A DNA stretch of 64,000 bases. Source: Lepas anatifera. Taxonomy: Eukaryota > Arthropoda > Thecostraca > Lepadidae. The DNA is taken from assembly GCA_034440635.1 (NCBI GenBank), contig JAOTON010000958.1, positions 1 through 64,000 on the forward strand, read 5' to 3'. Made by a program: the position numbers and the translations under genes. The notes beneath the pieces were generated by a model. That model ran no database searches. It was not told the DNA's origin and saw only the letters and a program-made list of their open reading frames with translations. This document shows positions 16,248 to 26,250 of this stretch, piece by piece. How positions within the stretch are numbered: position 1 is the first letter of the stretch; each line of letters begins with the position of its first letter.

Positions 16248-16560
16248 ACCCAGCCAGCAATTATCGTGGGATCAACTGCAAACAAGTCGGGCGGCCCTAC
16301 CTAAACCGACTTCGGCCCGCTTTAGATGGACTTGGACAGACTCATCTGATCGGGCCAAAGTGGGCCAGTATCTGGATAACTCCGTCACGGAGCTGGCCCG
16401 AGTTGGGCCCGCTTTAGACGTAACTCCCAGCAAAGCGGGCACAGCTGCGGCCAGGTTCACCTGTCGCCAGCTGCTCTCGTAACTCGGGCACACCTCGGGC
16501 ACTGCCTGCCGTAACCTCGGATAACTCCGGCCAGGCTAATGCCGTACTGATCATGCGCAA
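16248..16560. repeat. CAGCCAGCAATT-type GC-rich repeat element
   Basis: The left edge CCAGCCAGCAATTATCG matches, in inverted form, the right edge of the repeat at 25720-26250 and both edges of the insertion at 36277-36541. The interior is rich in GGGCCxxxxCGGGC and contains the palindrome CTCCGTCACGGAG, also present near 26033-26045. The right edge is not clear here. Confidence 0.6.
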
Positions 16561-17213
16561 ACAACCGACTTTGCAGCAGAATTTCAAAATCATAATTTTC
16601 TGCCGCCATTGTTGTAGCAGCGGCTTTGCAGAGCAGTAGTATCAACATATTAGTGTATATTCTAACCGTGCAACATTACAGCCCAGGTAACAGGCAAATC
16701 AAGATAAAAGGTATCTTTTGCGGAAATGTGGATATTTGACGTGCGACTTTCTACTGATAAGTGTGCCCTTCGTGTGAAACTTAACCAAATAATACCTACA
16801 ATAACTTTCGACAAGTCCACTGCATAATCCCAATTACAAAGAAGCATCACTGCGGACGTCTAGCTTCTGGCCATACCTACCTTCAGATCTACATATCTCC
16901 GTCTAGCTGAACAAATTCCAAGAGGTGTTACTTTCAACCATTCATTGGTAAGTAAGTACCAGAGTAGCCAACAGCAGTATATTTTTATAAACAAACTGAA
17001 ATCCTTTATGATCATCTGCCTCCCCAATTGTCCTCAGCCCAGCATATTTTCGGTCATTCTGGACCAGTGCCGTTCTAGCTTAGAATAGATGTCTGAAGAC
17101 CTGTCCCTTGTTCTCCAATAGTTATTGTGCGCATGATGAAGGCCATTATCGCCCCCAATGGTCGTGGAACCTGGGGGGGGGCTACCAGGGAATGGTGTCT
17201 CCCTTAAAGGGAG
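16561..17213. other. Intergenic, no gene recognised
   Basis: No exon or repeat could be supported apart from a run of G at 17172-17181. Confidence 0.35.
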
Positions 17214-17217
17214 ATGC

Positions 17218-17998
17218 GTCAAAAATTATTGGCTAGATCAAAAGGTCACAAAAAGGCGTTTCAGTAGTACTATGCTCATTTTTGCGAATTCAGCCTCCAA
17301 ATGCCTTAACATCGCTCTCAAAGTTAACGTTTCTAGACGACTTATCAAGAATTCTCACTATCGATTAAATGACGTAACCTCGGCTATGGCCATCAATTGC
17401 TCTAAGAACTTCGTCATATGCGACTTAAACAGTGGTGTAGAAGTTTGAACTATCACAGAAAATATTATTAAAGAACAACACTCCAAAACATTTTTTTAAC
17501 AGAAATATAGAACTTTAAAGAAATCAGAATTGGCCAAACAGAAGCGCAGGAATTCTCATGCCTGGGTCATGTGGCCTACCTATCTGACGCAAAAGTTTCG
17601 TCATGCTGGGAATTTTGCAGAAAAGGGCTGAAATACCGAGATTGAAGACTTGAGCAATTATTTTATACTTCATTTTAAGCGCAAACTGATTCATTTTGTA
17701 GTTTTTACAGGCTACGTAAAATTAATACAAATACTAGTACAGGAACACAGACATTTTCATTACAAAAACAATTGCTTTGAAAAGTAAAATAGCTTTTGAA
17801 AACATTGAGATGAAGAGCATGTTCAAGCCTTTTATCGCTATCGTTAGTTTGAACTTTTGAACTTTAGGTTACCTAATGTAATAAATTAATAATATATTTC
17901 AATAACAGGTGAGTGGCCTCCAAAAGTTTTGCCGAAGATACAAAAATAAATGGCAGTGTCGGAATCAATATTTTTCAAGTAGAGAGAAAAATATTTTA
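17218..17998. mobile_element. TTAA-flanked element, AGGGAGATACGCG family (copy 2, right end lost)
   Basis: TTAA at 17214-17217 is followed by AGGGAGATGCGTC. The interior aligns along its length with 11637-12403. The right terminal repeat is missing; the similarity stops near 17998, just before a CACTGGCGGATCCAGG hAT-type end at 18021. A later insertion or deletion probably removed it. Confidence 0.75.
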
Positions 17999-18020
17999 CG
18001 CCAATTTCTTTCGCTGGTAT

Positions 18021-18060
18021 CACTGGCGGATCCAGGGGGGGATTACAAAAGAGGCATCTG
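18021..18060. mobile_element. Solitary hAT-type end
   Basis: CACTGGCGGATCCAGG followed by a G run is the terminal signature of the hAT-type elements in this window. A matching inverted end lies at 20545-20569 but the flanking 8-mers differ (GCTGGTAT versus GACGGAAC), so the two cannot be shown to belong to one insertion. Confidence 0.4.
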
Positions 18061-18420
18061 CCCCCAAACCTGCCGATTTTAACAGATTTGAAAAAAACAC
18101 GTCATATGATTATTTTACGATTTTGGACCCAGCAGCCTCCCCCTCCACCTGCCGTTCAAATAGCCACTGTCAAATCCGCCATCGTCTAGTGCCCAATGCA
18201 AATTTGAGAGAAGATACCCGTCTCTGAGTTTGTTTATGTAAAGTTCTGATTTCACCATATTTCCCCATTCAACACCCGCGGAAGCCGTGTGCTGAGATCT
18301 ATGAACGAGCATCAATTCATGTATTTCGCTTCTCTGGAATCAAATATGTACATCCAATCAAATTCAAAGAGAGAACAAACTCGAATCACTTGTGGTTTTA
18401 TGTATAGTACCAAATTCATC

Positions 18421-19018
18421 TGCCAGGAGGGCAATTCCAGCACCAATCGACCAAGGCCTACACGGTACCTCTCCGATTTTCTTTAAAATTGGCATGTAGG
18501 GTTCTCATGGACCCCGAAGCTGAATCTGAGAGTTTCAGCTCAATCGGAATAAAACTTTAGAAGTTATTGCCTCAGGCATTTTTTGAAAATCTGCTTACAG
18601 TGCATTTTTTAGATGACCATACAACCCACAGAGACTGATGAACTATGTATTAAATATACCTTTTCCTGTCTGAAATGAACCGAAAAACTCGAATCTGAAG
18701 TCCGTTTGACCCTAGGTCACTTGTGAAAAAAGTTGTGATTTGACCTTGACCTAAGGTCATGTCCCAAATTTGCTGGTACACCTTGTTTTCAAAATGGAAT
18801 ATCTCAAATTTAAGATTGAACTTTTTTCCGTCCAATAAAATAGGTTAGAACATCTGTTTTTTATATCTACTAGTGTTTTTAACACGCACAGTGGAGGATG
18901 GTCTGGTGTCAACACGTAATGAAGGGGGTCCCGAAATGCCTCTTCTGAGATCTTGCCAATTAAGAGGGTTAGGAAAACGCATGTTCCGGGATTTGTGAGG
19001 CCTGTAAACTGTTTTATT
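18421..19018 (+). repeat. AGGTCA-containing repeat, left member of an inverted pair
   Basis: This segment is the reverse complement of about 23030-23629, with scattered differences. Shared landmarks are GCACCAATCGACC, GAAGTTATTGCCTCAGGC, a block with CTAGGTCAC and TGACCTTGACCTAAGGTCA, and TTAACACGCACAGTGG. The pair encloses about 4 kb that includes the pseudogene at 19257-20273. Confidence 0.8.
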
Positions 19019-19256
19019 TGAGCTCAATTGTATGGACTTATATCTATATCTTTAAGGTCAAATCAGGTCATATATGTTAAATGTATGTACGTCATACCGG
19101 ACACCTTTAGTGAAGTGCCGTGATTATACGGAAAAAGTTGCGAAACGTTTGAAACATATAACAGTGATATATTGAAACAGTGATATTGAAAAAATAACAG
19201 TACGGTGACAGTGGACACCCTCACGTCAAAGGAGCCCTAGATAGGAGGAGGTTAGG

Positions 19257-20273
19257 GTGTATTTATACTCTTTTGACTCCGTGCAAATGTCTTCTGAAGA
19301 TATTACGTTCAAAGAATGGTCAAAATCAGAGAGAGAATCGACGCGTTCGGATTGCGTGGATAATATAGAGCGATTTGTTGATCCCCTGAGTGAGAATGTA
19401 TGTAACCTAACCCATCACCACTACATATATATGGCTCAAGGGCATTATATAGCAAACTGGAAGGAAAAAGGCACCAAAGGGGGGAAAGCCGTAGTCATCG
19501 ATGACTTATCAGAAAATAATACATGTGCTGCGCAAAATGCTGCTCAGTCGTATCATTGGTCTGCAAAGCAGGTGACTGTACACCTTTTTGTTCCATACTG
19601 GATTGAGGATGGAGTCCGGTGCAGTAGAAGTTTTTTTTAAGTGACGACTTAAAGCACTCTCACGTCATGGCTCATATCTTGCAGCACAAACCCGTACCTT
19701 GGCTACGCACCCACATGCCAAGTTTGAAGAAAACACATTACGTATCAGACGGGTGCGGTGGCCAATACAAAAACAATTTTCACTTTATCAATGCTTGTTA
19801 TCATCCAGACAGACTTTCAAATACCATGTGAATAACGCTTTTTTGCTACCAGCCACGCGAAGAACGCCTGTGACGGAGTTGGCGGTAAAGTTAGAAGAAG
19901 AACAGCCAAGGTAAGCTTAAGGAGAGAAGAAAAGGATCAGATCTTGGATCTTCTATTGATGTTCTCTTTTCTGACGCAATACTTCGACACCACAATCCAT
20001 TTCGCGTTTGTCAGTAGAGAGGAGGTCTTTGAAATGTCAAAACGACTGATACAGTGGTACAGCTCGGCGTTGAAGATCAAGGGCACCCAACGGTTTCATC
20101 GTTTCACACCCGTAAACCTGAACACCATGCAGGTGCGAGAGCTCTCTGAAGACATCGACGGAACCAGTGGCAGATCTAGCCGGTCGGTTTGGGAGGAGCA
20201 AACCAAAGTCAAAAAGGAAAAAAGAGAAAAAACGTCACGCAGTGAAAAATTGTGCTACAATAATATGATTTGA
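19257..20273 (+). pseudogene. Decayed transposase-like protein (SHAKNACDGVGG family), function unassigned
   Basis: Three consecutive reading frames carry one protein. Segment 1 (19257-19640) has GGKAVVIDDLSEN and AAQSYHWSAKQVTVH. After a frame slip at a run of eight T (19630-19638), segment 2 has SDDLKHSHVMAHILQH and HYVSDGCGGQYKNNFHFIN. Another slip near 19800 and an in-frame TAA (about 19830, where an aromatic residue is expected) lead to RFFATSHAKNACDGVGG, and then FDTTIHFAFVSREEV. I remember proteins with this motif order as a large, uncharacterised, transposon-like family in invertebrates. The two Asp positions (VIDD, SDGCGG) would suit an RNase H/DDE fold, but that is inference. The upstream part is not found; 18421-19018 is repeat. 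Clearly non-functional here. Confidence 0.65.
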
Positions 20274-20999
20274 CAGTAGGATTAGGGATATTTGAGCCAA
20301 AAGGCAAAAAAACGTCACGGGGTGAAAAAGTATGGGCACAAAATACTTTTTTCTATCCAAGACCCAATATTTACACTGAACTTAGCTGGTTCTGTTTGAA
20401 GTTGAGAGTTGAAGCACCGAAATCTTGCTTATAAATTAAAAATGAGTCGGGGCATAAAGCAGGTCGACCGCTTGGGGGAGGGGGGCAAAAACATAGTTTT
20501 GCCCCTAGCTTTCCATTTGGGGGACATGCCGTTTTTGCTTCCCCCTGGATCCGCCACTGGACGGAACAGAGCTGCCTACTGTGACAGCGTAAGGTCAGCT
20601 CAGCACAAAGACAGCTCATGGAGGCGCCGGCTCCCGTATTTCGGTGCATTGTTGCAAACCGGTGTCCGGTGTACATACATACATATTTTTCCACGTGTTG
20701 ACAAATGCTTGTTTCCTTTAACTTCAAGGAGAGTAAAATCGCGCAAAGATATCGTCAAGGAGAAAGTATTGCTCTAGTACTAACTCGCGAGTGGAAAATG
20801 CTTGCTTCGGTCCGATGCAGAAAAAACTTATTTGAATTGACGCGATAGGCGAGTTCTATATATGAACACGGGAAACCACGATTGCCTTATTTGGCTTTCT
20901 TCAGACTTCTAGCACTGTTCCTATTGTATCACCATTTTGTCCCACTACCTTTCCAATATGCTGTCGAAGCCCCAGCGACGAGTTATCATCATCCTTTAG
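20274..20999. other. Intergenic with one hAT-type end
   Basis: CCCCCTGGATCCGCCACTG at about 20551-20569 is an inverted hAT-type end. The segment 20299-20337 repeats part of 20209-20262 (AAAAAACGTCACG context). No gene is recognised. Confidence 0.4.
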
Positions 21000-22023
21000 C
21001 CCGCGCCCCACCGGGGGTCCGGCGCCACCTTCGCCCCACCGGGGGGCCATCGATGGCCCCCCCTCTAACTCCGAAAATATGAGCGTTAGCGCAAATCTGC
21101 AAAGTGCAATAGAAGGCTTGCGTGAATTCAGTAAGAAATTACTTCACATGTCTTAGTGCTCAGGTCAATGGTTTGACCTCCAGAGGTCAAATTAGGTCAA
21201 GATCGGCTATTTTCACTCAAATATGCAATGATTAAGCAAACTGGGCATAACTCTTATGTCATTAGAGCTATTGAGGCCTGGTAAAGTACATTTGATAGCA
21301 AATTGCCAGTACTTTTTCCGCTATGTGGAACGTAAAGACCTCCCGCCAGTGGTTTGACCTCCAGAGGTCACCTCGTGACCTAATATGACCTGAGGTCACG
21401 AAAGGTCACAAAGTGACCTTGCCGTATATCAAATGAAAGCCAGTGACAAGACAAACACGATGGTGTTTGTTTCACCGCTCTAGCTTAATTAGGTCAAAAG
21501 TTATTGCCAAAATACTGTTTTTGACCTCTGGTGAACTTGGATGACCTTGGAAAAGTCAAAGGGCAAATATGACCCCTGGGATCCGTGAAAGTGTGTCCAA
21601 AAACGTTTTCTGAGCAATCTGAGTATTTGCAATCATTTTTGTGGCTTTTATATCATGAAACAACTTTTCCCTATGCTTTTCCAATGGGAGAGGTCGCCTC
21701 GTGACCTGACCTCAGGGCTCGAAATCGAAAAATCCCGGATATACACCTTGTCGACCCTGGAGGGGTTATGAAGTGTAGGAAGTTTCAAATCGATCGACTT
21801 TGAAATGTAGCTCTTACAGAGCTCTAAAGTGAAGTGAGGTGACCTTGGTTGACCTCGTCTGGTGACCTGACCTTGGGTGACCCGGGGTAAAAAAATTTCA
21901 GGGATGATGGGAAAATGATGCAGTGAGAGGTAGAGCCCTCAACTGCGGTGCTGCGCCTCGTCGTTTTTCTGCTATCCCGGAAAAACCTTAGGGGGCCATC
22001 GATGGCCCCCGGTGGGGCGAGGG
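21000..22023 (+). mobile_element. AGGTCA-array TTAA element, copy A
   Basis: The 1024-bp element has inverted ends CCCGCGCCCCACCGGGGG and CCCTCGCCCCACCGGGGG. TTAA lies on the right (22024-22027) and a mutated TTAG on the left (20996-20999). Each end carries GGCCATCGATGGCC just inside. The interior holds more than 20 AGGTCA or TGACCT hexamers by eye, several as CAAGGTCA. There is no coding capacity. Copies B, C and D in this window are homologous end to end or nearly so. TTAA duplication suggests mobilisation by a piggyBac-type transposase. Confidence 0.88.
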
Positions 22024-22239
22024 TTAAAGCACTGTAATGAGCATTAACACGCAGTCGGACAGGGCTTAAGCATAATTACCCGAGGTGGCCGGAAACCCTT
22101 CATGGCAGAAAAACAACATCGATGAGCGAGTTAATTTGGGAAAGAACTTTGAAAATCTGTCCTCTATGTTTACGCACTGACTGACCTACAGGCTTACAAA
22201 ATCAGATGTATATTTCTAAATAGCCATAATCTGCGGTCA

Positions 22240-22467
22240 CATAAGCACCGCCACCGGAAAAAAGTGGGGCCAGTCAAACTTAAACCTGATGCTGACAAAA
22301 ACCTTTCCATGATATGACCAAAAACTGTTCAAATTTGGGCTCCTCGATGCCCTCCACAGTTACCGTTTATGCAAATTTCAGGTTTTCTCCCATTTTGACT
22401 GAGATAAGGAAATTTTGGGCCAAAAGTGGGGGGCCAGGCCCCCTGGCCTTCTTTTCCGACGCCTATG
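22240..22467. mobile_element. hAT-type MITE with 8-bp target duplication
   Basis: The element begins CATAAGCACCGCCACCGG and ends, in reverse complement, CATAGGCGTCGG. TGCGGTCA is duplicated at 22232-22239 and 22468-22475. Its subterminal blocks (AAAAAAGTGGGGCC, GGGGGCCTGGCCCC) match the element at 29355-29589 in opposite orientation. Confidence 0.88.
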
Positions 22468-22539
22468 TGCGGTCACACCAGTTCAAATGCATTGCAGACC
22501 TAGCTGTGCGAGGAAAACGTAGCATCGTCAGAGTTGTAT

Positions 22540-23629
22540 GTTAAGATCATTTCACTAGATCATAGGTTACAGACCAAGGTCATATAAACATTATCGCAAT
22601 TGTTGATCGCACAGCTTTCGGTCACATGACGTTCCCTGGCAATACGTGTATGATGTTTTTATGTTACAGCTGAGGTTACAGAATGATAAGTTCCAGGTCA
22701 CAGGCCAAAGACCGTGGGTCAAGGTCCAACTCATTGATTGCTTAATGGTTGCTTCTATGCAAGCTTCAACGTATGTGCATCCATTATGGAAATATCTCAC
22801 GTTGTGGTGTCATTGTCAATTACCTTGACCGACCTCGACCTAAATATTCCAGAGAACAATTTATATCTTCTCTTTATGAAATTTGCCCGCTCAAAGTGTA
22901 TTCGCGACTTTGTTTCGCACAGTAACGGCATTTCGCTAAGTGTCAGGTACGGCCCACATTTGACCTCTATGACCTCATTTGACCTTGAGGATACTGGTCT
23001 AGGTCCATGAAATCTAGCCTAAAAAAACACATTCTACAGCCCTCACAAAACCCGCAACACGCGTTTTGCTAACCCTCTTAATTGGTGAAATCTCAGGGGA
23101 GGCATTTCGGGACCCCTTCATTACGTGTTGATGCCAGGCTACCCTCCACTAAGCGTGTTAAAAACACTAGTAGATATAAAAAACGGATGTTCTAACCTAT
23201 TTTAATGGAAGGAGAAAAGTTCAATCTTTAATTTGGAATATGCCATTTTGAACAAAAGGTGTACCAGCAAATTTTGAATGTGATCTTAGGTCAAGGTCAA
23301 ATCACAACTTTTTTCACAAGTGACCTAGGGTCAAACAGACTTCAGATTCGAGTTCTTCGGCGCATTTCAGACAGGAAAATATATACTTTAAGCCTATTTC
23401 ATCTGTCTCTGTGGGCTTTATGATCACCTAAAAAATGCACTGTAAGCAGATTTTCAAAAAATGCCTGAGGCAATAACTTCTAAAGTTTTACTCCAATCGA
23501 GCTAAAACTTTCAGATTCGTCTTTACGGACCATGAGAACCCTATAAAATTATTTTGAAGAAAATCGAAGAGGTACCGTGTAGATTTGCCATTTGCCTGGT
23601 CGATTGGTGCTGAAATTGCCCAGGAGCTG
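22540..23629 (-). repeat. AGGTCA-rich repeat, right member of the inverted pair
   Basis: 23030-23629 is the inverted counterpart of 18421-19018. The adjoining 22540-23010 continues the theme, with TGACCTCTATGACCTC and TTGACCTTGAGG type clusters. True outer boundaries and a target duplication could not be fixed. Confidence 0.7.
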
Positions 23630-23644
23630 TCTTACAACTAGCCT

Positions 23645-23668
23645 CCCGCCCGCCCGCGGGCGGGCGGG
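23645..23668. repeat. Perfect 12-bp-arm GC palindrome
   Basis: CCCGCCCGCCCG is followed at once by its reverse complement, with one more GGCG group after it. It can form a cruciform or, on the G strand, a quadruplex. It lies directly beside the AGGTCA-rich repeat. Confidence 0.9.
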
Positions 23669-24840
23669 CGGGCGTGTGTTCGGTTAAAAATGACCGCGTT
23701 CCGGCGGTTTACCAAATCTATTTGTAGTTTTGCTTATAATCTCACCGCATTCTTACTCTCACTGTCTAGTTTGAATATGATGTTTCCCAATAAAGTCAAG
23801 TAGTTTGACCACTGGTTTCATCGTATTTATGAAACATCATCAAATCCTACATCTTTTTACATGAAATAAAATTTTAGTTCTTCGTGGTCTAGTATCTACG
23901 TCATAAAGTACCTAATATTTGTGCAAAACGTTATCATTTATTTTGACGAACCCGTAGAGGCTCTCTAGAGGCGATGTAATTTATTGCATTTCGAATGTGA
24001 TTAAGAAATTTTACCTGCAAATTTTTAGGTCAGATCAATAACTTATTAAAAAAGCTATATGTCTAAATACATTTTCCTAAACCTGACTCAACAACACGTG
24101 AATAATACGTGTTTTGTCTAGCAACATTGTACATACAATACTATGCCTGACACCAGATGTTCAGACCTGGCCTGAAGAAGTCACCGTGAATATCCATTGA
24201 TATAAATTGATTGATTGGTAATTACAATGCTAATGATGTGGAGTCAAATCACGTACCTATGAGGACTCTTTAAACGGTTATTGATGAGAACCTGATAAAC
24301 TGTTTAAGGTAACCCAAAGGGTCTCCCAGGAGTGACATAAATTTGGATATGTGGATATCTTAGTATCAAACGTACGTTTGGATGGGTATCAAAGTATACA
24401 ACCCTACTTTCTGGTAATATTTCAAAATACAATAATTGTTAGTTCCCCAAAATGGATTACGTATGTAAGAGACACCCACATACTAAAAATTGGGTAAATG
24501 TTACCTAATGTAATAAATTGATAATATATTTCACAGAAGCACTGAGGTACAGTGGCGTCCCTGTCAGCCGGGGCGGGATTTGTCACGCTATTAGCAAGTG
24601 GCTTTCGGGAAGCCGCGACCGGCTGGAACGACGAGCAAACCGGAGGCCGACCCATCGCTACTCTGGAGGCCTCGAACCTGCTCCGGCGCAGGAGGCCCAG
24701 GACATGACTTTCCAGGAGGTGGAGGTCACCTATGAAGATTTTTTAGTTTAAATGGTTGACTCCGTTTATTTGATGAATAAGTTCGTTTTGTGTATGTGTG
24801 CTAATGGGTGTATTATTTTAAGTTGGTAAGGTGTTTACTG
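23669..24840. other. Intergenic, no gene recognised
   Basis: AT-rich unique sequence. The short block at about 24498-24535 (TTACCTAATGTAATAAATTG) repeats one at 17868-17905 inside the element at 17218, so a fragment of that family may sit here. Confidence 0.4.
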
Positions 24841-25134
24841 ACCTGCCTCCTTCAATACTGGATGTAAAATGGATCTAATACTCTGAAAGTATAGATTCAG
24901 GCACAACCCTTCATCAGAATTCTCGTAATACAAAGAGTGAAAACATCGATTATTGGCTATAGTGTGGGCAAGACCACATATGCTGATCAGATTCGAGGTC
25001 CTTCCCACACTATGACCAATAATCTATGTTTTCACCTAATGTATTATAAGGATTCTGATGAAGGACTGTGCTTGAATATACAATCTCAGTGTATTAGCTC
25101 CATCTTGCATCCAGGATTGGCGGAGGCGGGCCAT
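24841..25134. mobile_element. Hairpin MITE-like inverted repeat, about 133-bp arms
   Basis: 24841-24975 and about 25000-25134 are reverse complements with scattered mismatches; shared blocks include CCTTCATCAGAAT, GTGAAAACAT and ATAGTGTGGG. The loop is about 25 bp and contains TGATCA. It has no coding capacity and no clear target duplication. Confidence 0.8.
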
Positions 25135-25720
25135 TAAACATCTTATCAACTTTACTATCTCTTATTAACTCAGGTCAGCTAGTTTGTTCGTTTTACCCTT
25201 TTTGGGGCCGTTCAAATACATGTTGAATATATATTTGCTTGTTTCCAGAAATGGGTTTCATTGTTTGTGGTCAGCAAGGATCTTCCCATATATACTGTGT
25301 TAAACTTTAGCTAGCTAATTTGCCAACGAATCAGCGATTCTACCATGACCTCATTAATTAGTCAAACACATGAAGATTTAACATACCAGTTTTTGGTACT
25401 GGTTAACCATGTACGTATTATTGAGCTTGATGGAAAGCATGAGCTTGTGCATCAATTTATTCACCTATTTGCACACAAGCCTGAATGTCTGCAAAACAGC
25501 CACAATCATGCAATATGCAAAAATATTTTTAGTACAACACACAAATCAGGCTCGTTGCGTGCAGGCCGAATGAAAAAACCTTTAAATGTCTCTGGTGAAA
25601 ATAAAAGAATTAGGCAGGTCTAATATGCACATTGCACATCTTGTGCTCGCTGGATACGCCTCACTCAACACAGCAATGAGAGTGAGGAAGCGCTGACACA
25701 ACTACCAGCATGTCGTAACC
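25135..25720. other. Intergenic, no gene recognised
   Basis: An open frame of 92 codons (25345-25623) is present but shows no domain, and I cannot support it as a gene. Confidence 0.3.
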
Positions 25721-26250
25721 ACCATCTACCAATAACTAGGGTCGGAACCGCGCTGACCCGAAATGGCCTGATCTGGCACGTAGTATTAATACAAACAATG
25801 AACTCTGGCCCAGCTCTGAACAGTGCCATCAACTACCAATTACTACGGCCAGGCCCGCTTTGGCCTGCACTGGCCTGATCTGGCACGCAGTAGAAATGCA
25901 CAGCAGTAACTCTGGCCCAGCTCTGGCGAGAACCCATCAACTACCAATAACTAGGGCCAGGCCCGCAATGTCTCGAGGAGCTGGCCCGAGCTGGTCAGGT
26001 CTGGCACGCAGTTACACAAATGGCTAATAACTCCGTCACGGAGCGGGCCAGCTCCGTTGTCGGGCACAACTCGGGCCAAGTCGGGCAGCGGTAACTCCGT
26101 CCCAGCTCTGGGCCAGCTCTGGGCCAGGTCGGGAAAGTTGTTTCAACTCCTGAGTTACACCCGACAACAGCCCTACATGTGCCGGAGCTCCGTGCCCGCG
26201 CTGGCCCAAGCTGTGCCAGGTCGGGGCCGGAGGTAAATTGCTGGCTGGGT
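25721..26250. repeat. GC-rich tandem repeat ending in AATTGCTGGCTGG
   Basis: Units of about 110-125 bp beginning CTACCAATAACTAGGG (and variants) are seen at about 25724, 25832 and 25940, followed by a denser CGGGCCAGCTC region. The right edge GCTGGCTGG is the inverted form of the left edge of the repeat at 16248, so both probably belong to one element family. Confidence 0.65.

Noticed and set aside
18021..20569. One 2.5-kb hAT element with the transposase-like pseudogene as its cargo
   Set aside because: The two ends face correctly but the flanking 8-mers differ and the protein motifs are not those I know from hAT transposases.
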